Part shown: one piece after another, positions 28,141-37,570 of the stretch
Numbering within the stretch: the stretch's first letter is position 1
Layout of the letters: every line of letters begins with the position of its first letter
DNA from: Candidatus Acidiferrales bacterium
GTDB lineage: Bacteria > Acidobacteriota > Terriglobia > Acidiferrales > UBA7541
DNA: 37,577 bases
Assembly: GCA_030037435.1 (NCBI GenBank)
Contig: JASHRI010000515.1
Coordinates: forward strand, 1-37,577
Reading direction: 5' to 3'
Notes under the pieces: model-generated
Databases searched by the model: none
What the model saw: only the letters and a program-made list of their open reading frames with translations
Told to the model about the DNA's origin: nothing
Translations under genes and position numbers: made by a program

Positions 28141-28889
28141 TTTTCCTCACCGGCGACGTACATCAAATGGCCCCACAGATGGGGGACCAAAAGCGACTTT
28201 CTGCTGGATTGACGGAAGTTACCTGCTGTGAGCCGTACCTAGAGCTTGCGAACAAACATTCCGTGTGCCCCACTCTTTTCTTCACTGGACTTGCAGTGAA
28301 AAGGGAGGGGGACTCCGTGTCTCGTCTCGCGCAGCGATACAGTTTTGAAATAGGCGGTCATACGTACTCGGCGAATAGCCCCCGCGCGTTATACGGCTTG
28401 TCCCGTAGGCTACTGGGATTGGCAAATGGCCCTTACTGGTGGCAAAGGAGAGATATGTCCCTTACAATCAGGTGCATCCGCGAAAGGACCAATGTGTCAG
28501 TGACCTCTTGGCGAAATCATGCATATCGAACGGACCGTAACACTCATAAGATCGCCGCGAGCCTTGGAATTCGCCGCGTATCTAATTGCGTCACCGGAGT
28601 GGAGGGAACCATCCGACCCCTCGACGGGATCTTCGAGGTGCCGATCAACACACCGCCCGATCACGAATCGCTCGGTCACGACTACCATGCCCGGCGATTC
28701 CGCTCGGTCCACGGCTGGGTGGATGAGGTTCTTCGCCAGGTTGAATACCAGCAGGCGCATAACTTGCCTTCGGTGATTCTGGCGCACCCGCTGTGTATGT
28801 TTGTCGAAGAAAACGGCTTGGCTGCTTTTGAGCGCTTATGTGTTGCGATTGGAGGAGGCCAGACCGCTCCCATGCGTGAATGCACCTAG
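28137..28889 (+). CDS. divergent polysaccharide deacetylase-like protein
   Basis: 250 aa; FLTGDVHQM, FEIGGHTYSANSP, SWRNHAYRTDRNTHKIAASLGIRRVSN resemble NodB-fold motifs; GTG start overlaps the upstream TGA by 4 nt. Confidence 0.65.
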   Translation: MIFLTGDVHQMAPQMGDQKRLSAGLTEVTCCEPYLELANKHSVCPTLFFTGLAVKREGDSVSRLAQRYSFEIGGHTYSANSPRALYGLSRRLLGLANGPYWWQRRDMSLTIRCIRERTNVSVTSWRNHAYRTDRNTHKIAASLGIRRVSNCVTGVEGTIRPLDGIFEVPINTPPDHESLGHDYHARRFRSVHGWVDEVLRQVEYQQAHNLPSVILAHPLCMFVEENGLAAFERLCVAIGGGQTAPMRECT

Positions 28890-28996
28890 CTTCGCAACGG
28901 GCCGATGCCCTAGAAAGTGCTAAGGCCTCGAAAGATCAGGACAAATGTCCAAAGTAAACTGCCAGATTCCGGTGCCCGCAGGCAACGACCTTAGGA

Positions 28997-29638
28997 ATGC
29001 TTAAGTCAATCAGATCGTCGGCGCTCGCTTTGGGCCGACCCATACACGTCCTGCTCCGCGGCCGCAAGCTGAAGCTGTTCAAGGCTCTTTTACCGAGGTG
29101 TGCAACGGACTGCACACTCCTGGACGTCGGTGGTGGGACAGGTATAGCCGGGGAATTCTGTCAACTATACTCATTTTTCGGGCAGGTCACTGTCGTCAAC
29201 ATTCGTATACCCCCGGTGAGCACCGACCTTGTCCGAGGGCTTGTACGTCGAGTCATTGCAGACGGGTGCGGCCTTCCCTTTGAGTCGTGTGCGTTCGATT
29301 GGGTATTCTCGAATGCGGTAATCGAACACGTTGGCCCTTGGGAGAGGCAAAAGAGCTTCGCGGACGAGATTCGCCGAGTCGCGCGTAGAGGGTATTTCGT
29401 GGCGACCCCTAACAAATATTTCCCGGTCGAACCACATACATACCTTCCGTTTTATCAATTCTTATCCTCAAATTGGCAGAGAAGGGTTGTGCGCTTCTCA
29501 CCGGGCTACATGCGAGAATATGAGGACATCAATTTGCTCTCCCGCCGAGACTTGAGGGTTCTATTCCCCGGTGCCCGTGTGATTGATTCAGGCTTTCCAC
29601 TGTTCGGAAACAGTCTCGTCGCTTATTACAAGAGATAG
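28997..29638 (+). CDS. class I SAM-dependent methyltransferase
   Basis: 213 aa; CTLLDVGGGTGIAGEFCQLYSFFGQVTVVNI; FDWVFSNAVIEHVGPWERQKSFADEIRRVARRGYFVATPNKYFPVEPH. Confidence 0.88.
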   Translation: MLKSIRSSALALGRPIHVLLRGRKLKLFKALLPRCATDCTLLDVGGGTGIAGEFCQLYSFFGQVTVVNIRIPPVSTDLVRGLVRRVIADGCGLPFESCAFDWVFSNAVIEHVGPWERQKSFADEIRRVARRGYFVATPNKYFPVEPHTYLPFYQFLSSNWQRRVVRFSPGYMREYEDINLLSRRDLRVLFPGARVIDSGFPLFGNSLVAYYKR

Positions 29639-29642
29639 AAGT

Positions 29643-30752
29643 ATGCGCATTGGAGTCGACCTTACCGCGATTTGGCGGCCAGCTACGGGAATGGAGAACG
29701 TGGCCATCGAAATGACCCGTGCCCTCTTGCGCGCCGACAAAGTTAATCGTTATATCTTGTTCTTCGCTGGGGTGGTTCATCCGGCGTTTGAAGAGTTCAG
29801 CGGTCGATACGAGGCAGTCCTGGGCCCTGTAGCCCACGAGGCGCTATTGAAGAACCTCTGGTTTCCAAAGGCGGCCTCCGCTGCCAGGCTGGACTATCTG
29901 CATTTTCCGATTTTCCCACCCCCGCTTTGGTGCCCGTGGACCACAGGGTGGACCGTACCGGACGCTACGCCGTGGATGTACCCGGATACCATGAAAGCTA
30001 GTTCGCGGTGGTATTTCCGCCTGTTGGGCGGGCGAGCAGTTCGGAAAAGTCGCATCTTGATCACTGACACGGAGTCCGCACGCCAAGATCTCCTTACGTA
30101 TTTGCGTATTCCCCCTGACCGGCTGCATGTCATATATCCGGGCGTAAAGCCTGTCTTCCGAGTCCATCGAGACGCGCATGTCTTTGACGAGGTCCGACGA
30201 CGCCATGCCCTGCCCGCAAACTTCATTTTGTTCGTTGGCACCATTGAACCACGGAAAAATTTGCGTCGACTCCTTCGAGCTTTTCGAATGTTGAAAACGG
30301 AGCGCAATTTTGCCCCAAGCTTGGTTATCGTAGGTAGAAAAGGCTGGCTCTACGATTCCGTTTTTTCCGAGCTGGCGGATGAGGAATTCAGGGCTTCCGT
30401 CACCATCACTGGCTATGTCAGCGATGAGGATTTGGTGCAAATTTACAATATGGCTGACTCATTTGTGTTTCCATCTTTATATGAAGGCTTTGGCCTGCCG
30501 TGTGTCGAGGCGATGATGTGCGGATGCCCCGTCATTACCGCCAATAGAGGCGCCTTGCGAGAAGTAACGGGTGACTGTGCCCTGCACACTGACCCCGAAG
30601 ATGTCAGGGCTATCGCGGACGCTATCTGGAAAGTCTCACGCGACTCGACTTTGCGGAACAGGCTTGTTTCGAATGGCCCGGGTCGTGCGGCTCTGTATTC
30701 GTGGAGCACCTATGCCGAGCGCCTGCTCGATCTCATGGGGCGACTATCTTGA
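29643..30752 (+). CDS. glycosyltransferase family 4
   Basis: ATG at 29643: MRIGVDLTAIWRPATGMENVAIEMTRALL; FILFVGTIEPRKNLRRLLRAFRML; FVFPSLYEGFGLPCVEAMMCGCPVITANRGALREVTGDCALHTDPED. Confidence 0.94.
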   Translation: MRIGVDLTAIWRPATGMENVAIEMTRALLRADKVNRYILFFAGVVHPAFEEFSGRYEAVLGPVAHEALLKNLWFPKAASAARLDYLHFPIFPPPLWCPWTTGWTVPDATPWMYPDTMKASSRWYFRLLGGRAVRKSRILITDTESARQDLLTYLRIPPDRLHVIYPGVKPVFRVHRDAHVFDEVRRRHALPANFILFVGTIEPRKNLRRLLRAFRMLKTERNFAPSLVIVGRKGWLYDSVFSELADEEFRASVTITGYVSDEDLVQIYNMADSFVFPSLYEGFGLPCVEAMMCGCPVITANRGALREVTGDCALHTDPEDVRAIADAIWKVSRDSTLRNRLVSNGPGRAALYSWSTYAERLLDLMGRLS

Positions 30753-30845
30753 ATGGCGATAAAAAGAAACGGCACGCTGGCTCGCAGGCGGCAGGTGGGA
30801 GACTGGGCCTGATGCAGAATTCAGCTCACGGCCGACGAAAATAGC

Positions 30846-32255
30846 GTGACACTGGATCTCATTGTTACGGCATTGGCAAGCCTCCTGCTGGTGTTGTGGT
30901 GGAAGGAGCGCGTCCTTTACGTAATTTTTACCTGGGCCTACGTCCAGAATTTCGTTCTGGCATGGATGTACACCTCCGGATGGGCCGGAAAGGACCTGTG
31001 CCAAGCGCTGCTTATCTCCAAAGAATTCCTCTTATTGTGGCTATTCGTGTACTTCCTACCGGTCCTTTTTCGGTATGGACGCGGACGCTGGACTCTTCCC
31101 GTGCAAGCGCTCGCAGTTTTCACTGGTTGGTGTGTTCTGCGCTATGCAGCGGCGGTGGTCTTGCAAGGTCAGGGATTTTTCGAAAATCTCTGGAACCTTC
31201 GAATGGCTTGTTTCCCGTTCCAGATCCTGACGGTAGCAATCGGAGTTGCCTTCGTGAAGCCTCAGTTCGCAACTAAGTTTATCCGCCGCATGGTTTATCT
31301 CGTGGTTTGCCTCGCTGCGGTTGGGATTGCGCTCTATCTGCTTCCTGGTCCCACTTTTTGGCGCGATCATGTGGACATCGCGACTTACAACATCGATGTA
31401 AAAGGCGACACGACAGCGCTTGACGAACCTGGAGCCGCCTTAGCGGCCGCCGCTGGAACAACTGGGAATGGTCTCGCCGGTGTGGAGGAGGAAAACCCCG
31501 CGGAGTTCCTCGCGTTTTCAAATTTCCGGGCGTTTGGAACCGTTGGCGATGCTATCGGCTTTGGGCATTTTGTAGCGTTTCCCGTTTTGTTGCTGGCGCT
31601 CTGGTGGAGGCGGAATTGGAAATCCGCGTTGATGCTCTTCATCACGTCAATCGGCTTGTTTTTCAGTTTTACTCGATCGGCGTGGATTTTTGTCGCGGTG
31701 GGTTTGGTATACGCACTATTGCGAAGAGGATACTATCGCGTTCTTTGCAGCGCGGCTGGACTGCTCGTTCTTGCCATGTTCATATGGCAACCGTTGCGGG
31801 ATTGGCTCTACACGAGCATGGCGGTGTTATCTTGGAGCAGCCCGGATAGCGAGCATGCCGAAGGATTCATCGGTTTTTATAAGACCCAGCTTTGGAAGGT
31901 CGGAAACATCTTTGGCCAGGGTATGACCGCGCGTGTCTCTGAGAGCGGCTATGCTGTTCTTCTTATTCGTTATGGTCTACCCGCAGTTATAGGCTTCGTC
32001 TTTTTCTGCGTCGTGCTATATAAGAGTTTTCGGAAGACGTCACTTCGGGGAAAACCGCTGTTCTTGGTGGCTCAAGCAATTCCCTTGGCCATGCTCGTGA
32101 CCTTAAACTTCTCCTATTATCCCTTTGGCTTTATACCCTACCTTCTCACGTGGTTCGTCCTGGGAGTTTGTTTAGTCGTCGCCGGCGCCACGGGCGGAGC
32201 TCTCAACGGCATCGGTGGAGCTCAACCGCAGGCTGTGCAAGGGGGCACGCTTTGA
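30846..32255 (+). CDS. O-antigen ligase/polymerase-like (Wzy) integral membrane protein
   Basis: 469 aa, multi-TM; ALMLFITSIGLFFSFTRSAWIFVAVGLVYALLRRGYYR and a large hydrophilic loop typical of Wzy/WaaL. Confidence 0.85.
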   Translation: MTLDLIVTALASLLLVLWWKERVLYVIFTWAYVQNFVLAWMYTSGWAGKDLCQALLISKEFLLLWLFVYFLPVLFRYGRGRWTLPVQALAVFTGWCVLRYAAAVVLQGQGFFENLWNLRMACFPFQILTVAIGVAFVKPQFATKFIRRMVYLVVCLAAVGIALYLLPGPTFWRDHVDIATYNIDVKGDTTALDEPGAALAAAAGTTGNGLAGVEEENPAEFLAFSNFRAFGTVGDAIGFGHFVAFPVLLLALWWRRNWKSALMLFITSIGLFFSFTRSAWIFVAVGLVYALLRRGYYRVLCSAAGLLVLAMFIWQPLRDWLYTSMAVLSWSSPDSEHAEGFIGFYKTQLWKVGNIFGQGMTARVSESGYAVLLIRYGLPAVIGFVFFCVVLYKSFRKTSLRGKPLFLVAQAIPLAMLVTLNFSYYPFGFIPYLLTWFVLGVCLVVAGATGGALNGIGGAQPQAVQGGTL

Positions 32256-33076
32256 ACGTGCAAATGGGATCGCTAAAACGGGGCATTGGAAGAGACGAAA
32301 GTGCTCCTCCGTGGCGATTTCGGTGCGGTGAGCTCGCTTTGTTTTCAGCACCAGCCGAGTTCGTGTTTGGTGGGAACGGTCAATTTATTCAGGTCGTCAC
32401 CGTGAACGCCGAGATTTTCGTGTTGGCCCACGAGGACTCGCGCTTGAGGAGTCTTCTTCGCAGTACGGTCAACACCGTAGACGGTCGCATATTACAATGG
32501 ACCTGTGGTCTTTTGTATGGTGGGCGACATGTCAATCTCCTTAAGGGGGCAGATTTCATTCATGACTTGTGTACTTGGTGCTGTGCAAGAAAGCAGAGAC
32601 TTTATTTGCTTGGCTCGAGCCAGGCGTCGAACGCCGCGGCAGTTTCTGTACTACGCAATTCCTATCAAGGACTGCAGGTTGATGGCTTCGGGCCTCCGTT
32701 AGAGGAGTCGCCTTTTGCCCCTTCACTTCGCCTAAACATCTTGGGCGAGATTGCCCGGTGGCGACCCCATCACTTAGTCGTTTGCTTCGGTCCTCCCAAG
32801 CAGGAATTTTGGATCCAAGAAAATGCCGGCGAATTGGCCGGGTTGGGGGTCAGGCGTGCCTACGGATTAGGTGGTACGATCGATTTCCTATCGCGTCATC
32901 GTCGACGGGCTCCGCACTGGGTTCAGTTCATCGGAGCAGAATGGTTTTTCCGACTGCTCTGTGAACCACGGGCGCGTTTTCGGAAGACCGTCACAATGTT
33001 CAGGATGCCCTTGTACGCGCTGAGGACCAAGCGGAGTGCTCAGCAGCTGGAACTGCCTTTAGGCGCCGCGGAGTAA
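32252..33076 (+). CDS. WecB/TagA/CpsF family glycosyltransferase
   Basis: VVTVNAEIFVLAHEDSRLRSLLRSTVNTVDGRILQWTCGLLYGG; KQRLYLLGSSQASNAAAVSVLRNSYQGLQVDGF; HHLVVCFGPPKQEFWIQEN; YGLGGTIDFLSRHRRRAPHWVQFIGAEWFFRLLCEP. Start TTG 32252 (overlapping the upstream TGA), GTG 32258 or ATG 32264. Confidence 0.93.
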   Translation: MNVQMGSLKRGIGRDESAPPWRFRCGELALFSAPAEFVFGGNGQFIQVVTVNAEIFVLAHEDSRLRSLLRSTVNTVDGRILQWTCGLLYGGRHVNLLKGADFIHDLCTWCCARKQRLYLLGSSQASNAAAVSVLRNSYQGLQVDGFGPPLEESPFAPSLRLNILGEIARWRPHHLVVCFGPPKQEFWIQENAGELAGLGVRRAYGLGGTIDFLSRHRRRAPHWVQFIGAEWFFRLLCEPRARFRKTVTMFRMPLYALRTKRSAQQLELPLGAAE

Positions 33077-33231
33077 CGGAAAGGTAAACTTATCACGAAC
33101 TTTAACGAAGTCGGGCTGGTCTTTACGTCGCTGTGGTCATCGCCCCAATTACGTCCATTTGGGAAGAGGTCGCCAGGAAGTATCGAATACCGAGAGCGTA
33201 CCTCATTACCCGCTTCAGTTCTTGACCGGTA

Positions 33232-34635
33232 CTAAAACGCTCCGCAGTTAATAAGCAATTTATCGCTCGCCGTCCATGCGCTTGCAGCGGTCAGGGTGAC
33301 ACTTGATACGGTAAAGGCTGTCTCTCGCGTCACGATGTTGGTGCTCATATCGCTAACCTGGCAGGACCATCCGTTCACAGCAGCAGGAAGACCGATCACT
33401 CCGCTTGTGGCCGTGCCGCCCGTCCCAACGTTGATCTCAAATGCTTGGGTTCCGTTCTGTTGAATAATGCTGGCGCTGGTTCCGAAGCCCGATGAGATCG
33501 TTGGGGCAGCGCCAGAGGCCACAATATTGTTCGTAACCGTGTTGTAGATTCCAGCATATGAAAGCGAGGGAAGCGCGGGGTCGTACCCTGTAAGAACGTC
33601 CCCTCCCGTGCAAGGGTCAGTCGATGAGCACCGACTTTCAAAGTATCCATCCAGACTGATTGTTCCCGCACTCGCGCTCTGCGACATGGCGGCGGCATTG
33701 TAGCGAGTGATGTCGCCGCCGCTGTCGTTTTCGACCGAGTCCGCAACGAAATCAGGGCCGATGTTGGAATGCAAATCGGTTTGCATCAATGAATCCGAGG
33801 TAGCCTGCATGGCACCTGTGGCGATGATCGTTCCTCGGCCCAAGGCCACGCCGCACTCTGCCAGGATTCCTACTTGTCCGGTGAAAAGAGAGAATTGGGA
33901 GTTTATGTAATGGTGCTGTGCATTTGAACTTGACGGAGTACCCGATGAACAGTTGGGGCCAGAAACGATGAGATCATTCGTATCGTTCCAAAATTTTGCC
34001 TCAAGTTTCCAGTTGTTCGTATTGATACCAGTATTGTTGAAAACCTCGATTCCGAACTGATGGGCACCACTGAAATTCTGAACATAAACGCCAGCGCCAA
34101 TTCTTTGCCCTTCCGTGCCACCAAACTCAATTCCGCCCGCGCCGGAGTTTGGGTTCCCATTGCCGTCGATTACGATGCAATCAATCAGGCCTGCGCGGTC
34201 GTTCTGATTGCCACTAGCGGACACGATTTGCTCAATGAACGCGCCACTTCCGGTGTAGTTGAACACGGTCGATGTACCGACTACGGAACCGGATACGACG
34301 TTCCCTCCGCCGCATGATCCGATGACGTTGATTGCATCGTTGTGTCCAGATGTACCGAGAATAAGCTGCGTTGAAGTTGTCCATAGGCCACCCCCCATTC
34401 GGATCGTTCCGTATTTGGAACCATCCCTAGCGGTCGGCAACGCGGAATAAGCCGCACTCCAATCAGCCTTTGCGCTGCTCCAACTCAATCCGCTGTTCGA
34501 ATTATTCCCGTTGATGCTCACGAATTGAATAGCGTCGGGCATAGCGGGCTGGATGGCGACTGTGTTTACGTTGACCTGGGCTCTAAGTCCTGTGGCGAAC
34601 AACATCAGGAAGGCCGCTGCGATAACTTTTCTCAT
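33232..34635 (-). CDS. secreted beta-helix/tailspike-like protein of unknown function
   Basis: 467 aa; signal peptide MRKVIAAAFLMLFATGLRAQ; FVSINGNNSNSGLSWSSAKADWSAAYSALP resembles pectate-lyase-superfamily openings; Gly/Asn/Ser-rich repetitive body. Confidence 0.7.
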   Translation of the reverse strand: MRKVIAAAFLMLFATGLRAQVNVNTVAIQPAMPDAIQFVSINGNNSNSGLSWSSAKADWSAAYSALPTARDGSKYGTIRMGGGLWTTSTQLILGTSGHNDAINVIGSCGGGNVVSGSVVGTSTVFNYTGSGAFIEQIVSASGNQNDRAGLIDCIVIDGNGNPNSGAGGIEFGGTEGQRIGAGVYVQNFSGAHQFGIEVFNNTGINTNNWKLEAKFWNDTNDLIVSGPNCSSGTPSSSNAQHHYINSQFSLFTGQVGILAECGVALGRGTIIATGAMQATSDSLMQTDLHSNIGPDFVADSVENDSGGDITRYNAAAMSQSASAGTISLDGYFESRCSSTDPCTGGDVLTGYDPALPSLSYAGIYNTVTNNIVASGAAPTISSGFGTSASIIQQNGTQAFEINVGTGGTATSGVIGLPAAVNGWSCQVSDMSTNIVTRETAFTVSSVTLTAASAWTASDKLLINCGAF

Positions 34636-35043
34636 CTCGTCCTCATTGCGTCATCGGAAAATAATAAGTTTATCCGGTTTGCCAGATTATCGAATTTAAC
34701 ATAGCGCACGACTGTATAAGGATTAGCCGGCTCAGTTCCGGTTCCGAGCGACAAGTTCGTCACGGGCGCTTGCCGCCTCAAAACGCGAGCCAAAATATGG
34801 GTGCACAATGCGGCGTTGGAGCGCGGAAATCGAGGGGCCGGTGAGGGCTCGCCGAATCAGGATGAATTGTGCAGAGCTATGGAGTGCGCGATGGGAACTT
34901 GTAACTACTCGGTGCCTTTTCAGGGTCGTGCCCGTGCGACGAGCATCTATTCACCATCTGTGGCTGTCGGTGCCTTGACCGTTTGGAGGCGCCGCGGATT
35001 GCTCGATCCGGAGTTCAACCGATTCGGTTCCTTGTTCCTGCGG

Positions 35044-35101
35044 AATGCGCCGCGTGATGGCAGTCAGAACAGAGCGTTATGAGGTTGGCACCCGTGTCAT
35101 T
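35044..35101 (-). pseudogene. HNH endonuclease C-terminal remnant
   Basis: Minus strand encodes NDTGANLITLCSDCHHAAH, the characteristic end of HNH nucleases (NLITLCxxCH), without a recognisable upstream HH/CxxC part in the same frame. Confidence 0.5.
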
Positions 35102-35382
35102 TCCGAGTTTGCCGTTGGTCGAGCTAGTGGCAGCACAAGAGAATTCCTGTCGTGCGCCGCCTTCGGAAGGTAGCTTTGGCCTTATCCGGTTGAGCGGGCT
35201 GCTCGTAGGCTGCTGCCTAGCACCCCTCAATTTGGGCGCTTGGGCTTTGCAATTCTTCGTCCGGGCGAAGCAACTGGGCCACCCTCGTCGATACGATCGC
35301 ATCCATTTGCAGCCCGTCGTGGCCTGAACTGCGCCCTCTCCCGCCTCATTCCTCGTCTGTGCTAGAGTGCCTGAGCGCTCCG

Positions 35383-37365
35383 ATGGACCCTGCTGCCATC
35401 TCCACCGAAAATCTGACGCGCCGCTCCGGCGGCCTGCTCGCCGTCGACCGCATCAACCTTCGCGTTACTCCCGGCCAGTTTTTCGGTTTTCTCAGCCCCA
35501 ACGGCGCCGGCAAAACATTGTTCAACGCGATATTCCAGGGCTGCTTAGTATTCGCCTGTCTTGTGCTCGCATGGCTACTTCGCTTCGAGTTCCATCTGCC
35601 ATATCGCTATCTGCTGTTTACCGCTGCACCGCTCCTGATCGCCATTCGTGTGGCCGCGATCGCTCAGTTTGGCCTTCTGCATGGTTGGTGGCGCTACGCG
35701 GGTCTAAGAGACGTTCTTGGCATCATCAAAGCGGTTCTGCTGGGCTCGATCTTATTCTTCGTTCTCATGCGCTATGTCCTTCACGCTACAGCGTTCCCGC
35801 GGTCGATTTACATCCTGGAAGCGCTGCTCACCGCAGGCGCTCTGGCCGGCGTACGGCTTCTCTCCCGTGTTTTGCATGAATCTGTCCAGAGCGGATCGGG
35901 TTCCTACAAACGCGTCATGATTATTGGCGCGGGTCTCGCGGCTGAAACGATCCTGCGTGAAATCAGGCGTCCAGGGAGCGGCTATGTTGCCCTGGGTTGC
36001 TTGGATGACGATCGCTCGAAGCTGGGCATCAGAATCCATGGCGTTCCGGTGCTGGGCGCTGTTGAACAACTTCCCAAGCTGTTGGGTGCTCATCCAGCCG
36101 ACGAGATACTGATCGCCGTTCCCTCGGCAACTGGATCGCAGATGCGGCGATTTGTTGAAATATGCGAGCAATCGCACGTTCCCTTTAAGACCGTGCCGGC
36201 CCTCAGAGACATCATCGCGGGAGAGGTCAGTATTCGACAGCTTCGAAAAGTCAATTTGGAAGACCTTTTGAATCGCGAGCCGGCGCGAATTGATCTGGAA
36301 TCTGTACAGAAGCAGATCGCGCGTCGCGTCGTACTCGTCACGGGCGCGGCTGGGTCCATCGGATCGGAGCTTTGCCGGCAGATTCTGGAGTACAGTCCTG
36401 CCAAACTGGTGTGCGTGGACCAGAACGAAACGGGCCTGTTTTATTTGGGCCACGATCTTTCGAGTCGTTTGGGTCAAACGGAGCTGATCTCCTGTGTTGC
36501 GGACATCCGCGATGTAGAGCGCCTGCGAGGCATCTTCGCGCAGCATTCTCCTCTTGTGGTTTTTCACGCGGCTGCTTACAAACACGTGCCTATCATGGAA
36601 TTGAATGTCCAGGAGGCCGTCCAAAACAACGTGTTTGCTCTAACGGGTCTTTTAGAGGTGGCTGAGGCAGGGAAATGCGAGAGCTTTGTATTGATTTCCT
36701 CTGACAAGGCAGTCAATCCCGCCAGCGTCATGGGCGTCACAAAGAGAATCGGTGAACTGATTCTATCTTCACGCCCTCGAAATGGGATGCGCTGCGTCTC
36801 GGTCCGCTTTGGAAACGTCTTGGGATCAAGCGGCAGTGTCGTACCGATTCTCGAGCGCCAGCTTCAGGCGAATCAGCCCCTGACGATTACTCACCCCGAA
36901 ATTAAGCGCTTTTTTATGACGACTCCCGAGGCTGTTGCGCTGGTCCTTCAGGCTTTTGCGATCGGTGAACATGGAGACATCCTTGTTTTGGACATGGGTG
37001 AGCCAATCAAGATTCTCGAACTGGCTCAAAGTCTCATTCGCCTGTCGGGCAAATCGGAGGAAGCTGTCCCGATTCGTTTCACGGGGCTTCGAGTGGGCGA
37101 GAAACTAATTGAAGAGCTCTTTTATCCGAATGAAGTGGTACACGCCACGCGCTTTGACGAGATCAAAATCACGCGCGGCACGATTCATGGTTGGCACGAC
37201 CTGCAGCGTCTCCTGCGGGAACTGAAGGATTCACTCACCATCGACGGTGCGGCGCCAGTTCGCGCCAAACTCGGCGAGATCGTTCCCGAATACTCATGCG
37301 AAACCAAATCCACGGACTCTTCAGACCAACCGATTCTGCAATCGCGTTCAGCCGTGGAAGGCTAG
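35383..37365 (+). CDS. CapD/WbpM-type NDP-sugar 4,6-dehydratase/epimerase with an ABC-ATPase-derived N-terminus
   Basis: MDPAAISTENLTRRSGGLLAVDRINLRVTPGQFFGFLSPNGAGKT, then LFNAIFQGCLVFACLVLAWLLRFEFHLPYRY... VLVTGAAGSIGSELCRQI ... AAYKHVPIMELNVQEAVQNNVFALTGL ... SSDKAVNPASVMGVTKRIGE. Confidence 0.92.
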   Translation: MDPAAISTENLTRRSGGLLAVDRINLRVTPGQFFGFLSPNGAGKTLFNAIFQGCLVFACLVLAWLLRFEFHLPYRYLLFTAAPLLIAIRVAAIAQFGLLHGWWRYAGLRDVLGIIKAVLLGSILFFVLMRYVLHATAFPRSIYILEALLTAGALAGVRLLSRVLHESVQSGSGSYKRVMIIGAGLAAETILREIRRPGSGYVALGCLDDDRSKLGIRIHGVPVLGAVEQLPKLLGAHPADEILIAVPSATGSQMRRFVEICEQSHVPFKTVPALRDIIAGEVSIRQLRKVNLEDLLNREPARIDLESVQKQIARRVVLVTGAAGSIGSELCRQILEYSPAKLVCVDQNETGLFYLGHDLSSRLGQTELISCVADIRDVERLRGIFAQHSPLVVFHAAAYKHVPIMELNVQEAVQNNVFALTGLLEVAEAGKCESFVLISSDKAVNPASVMGVTKRIGELILSSRPRNGMRCVSVRFGNVLGSSGSVVPILERQLQANQPLTITHPEIKRFFMTTPEAVALVLQAFAIGEHGDILVLDMGEPIKILELAQSLIRLSGKSEEAVPIRFTGLRVGEKLIEELFYPNEVVHATRFDEIKITRGTIHGWHDLQRLLRELKDSLTIDGAAPVRAKLGEIVPEYSCETKSTDSSDQPILQSRSAVEG

Positions 37366-37570
37366 CCCCGACTCCCCGAACTTTCCCTGCCGCGCTCTTC
37401 ACCCTGCCCTTAGAATGCCGTAGGCTTAATCTCCGCTCCGGTCTCCCTCCTTCGCTCCGCAGCACAATCAGTTCGCCGCCACCGTGCGCCTTGCTCCCGG
37501 AATAAAAATTACTGTAACTACGACACTCATAGGGGTATGTATTGGTCTTTGAATTCCCCAGGAGGAATCC

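Noticed and set aside
34801-35082. Plus-strand 93-aa ORF in the gap before capD
   Set aside because: No recognisable motif, no clear RBS, and opposite the HNH remnant; not supported as a gene.
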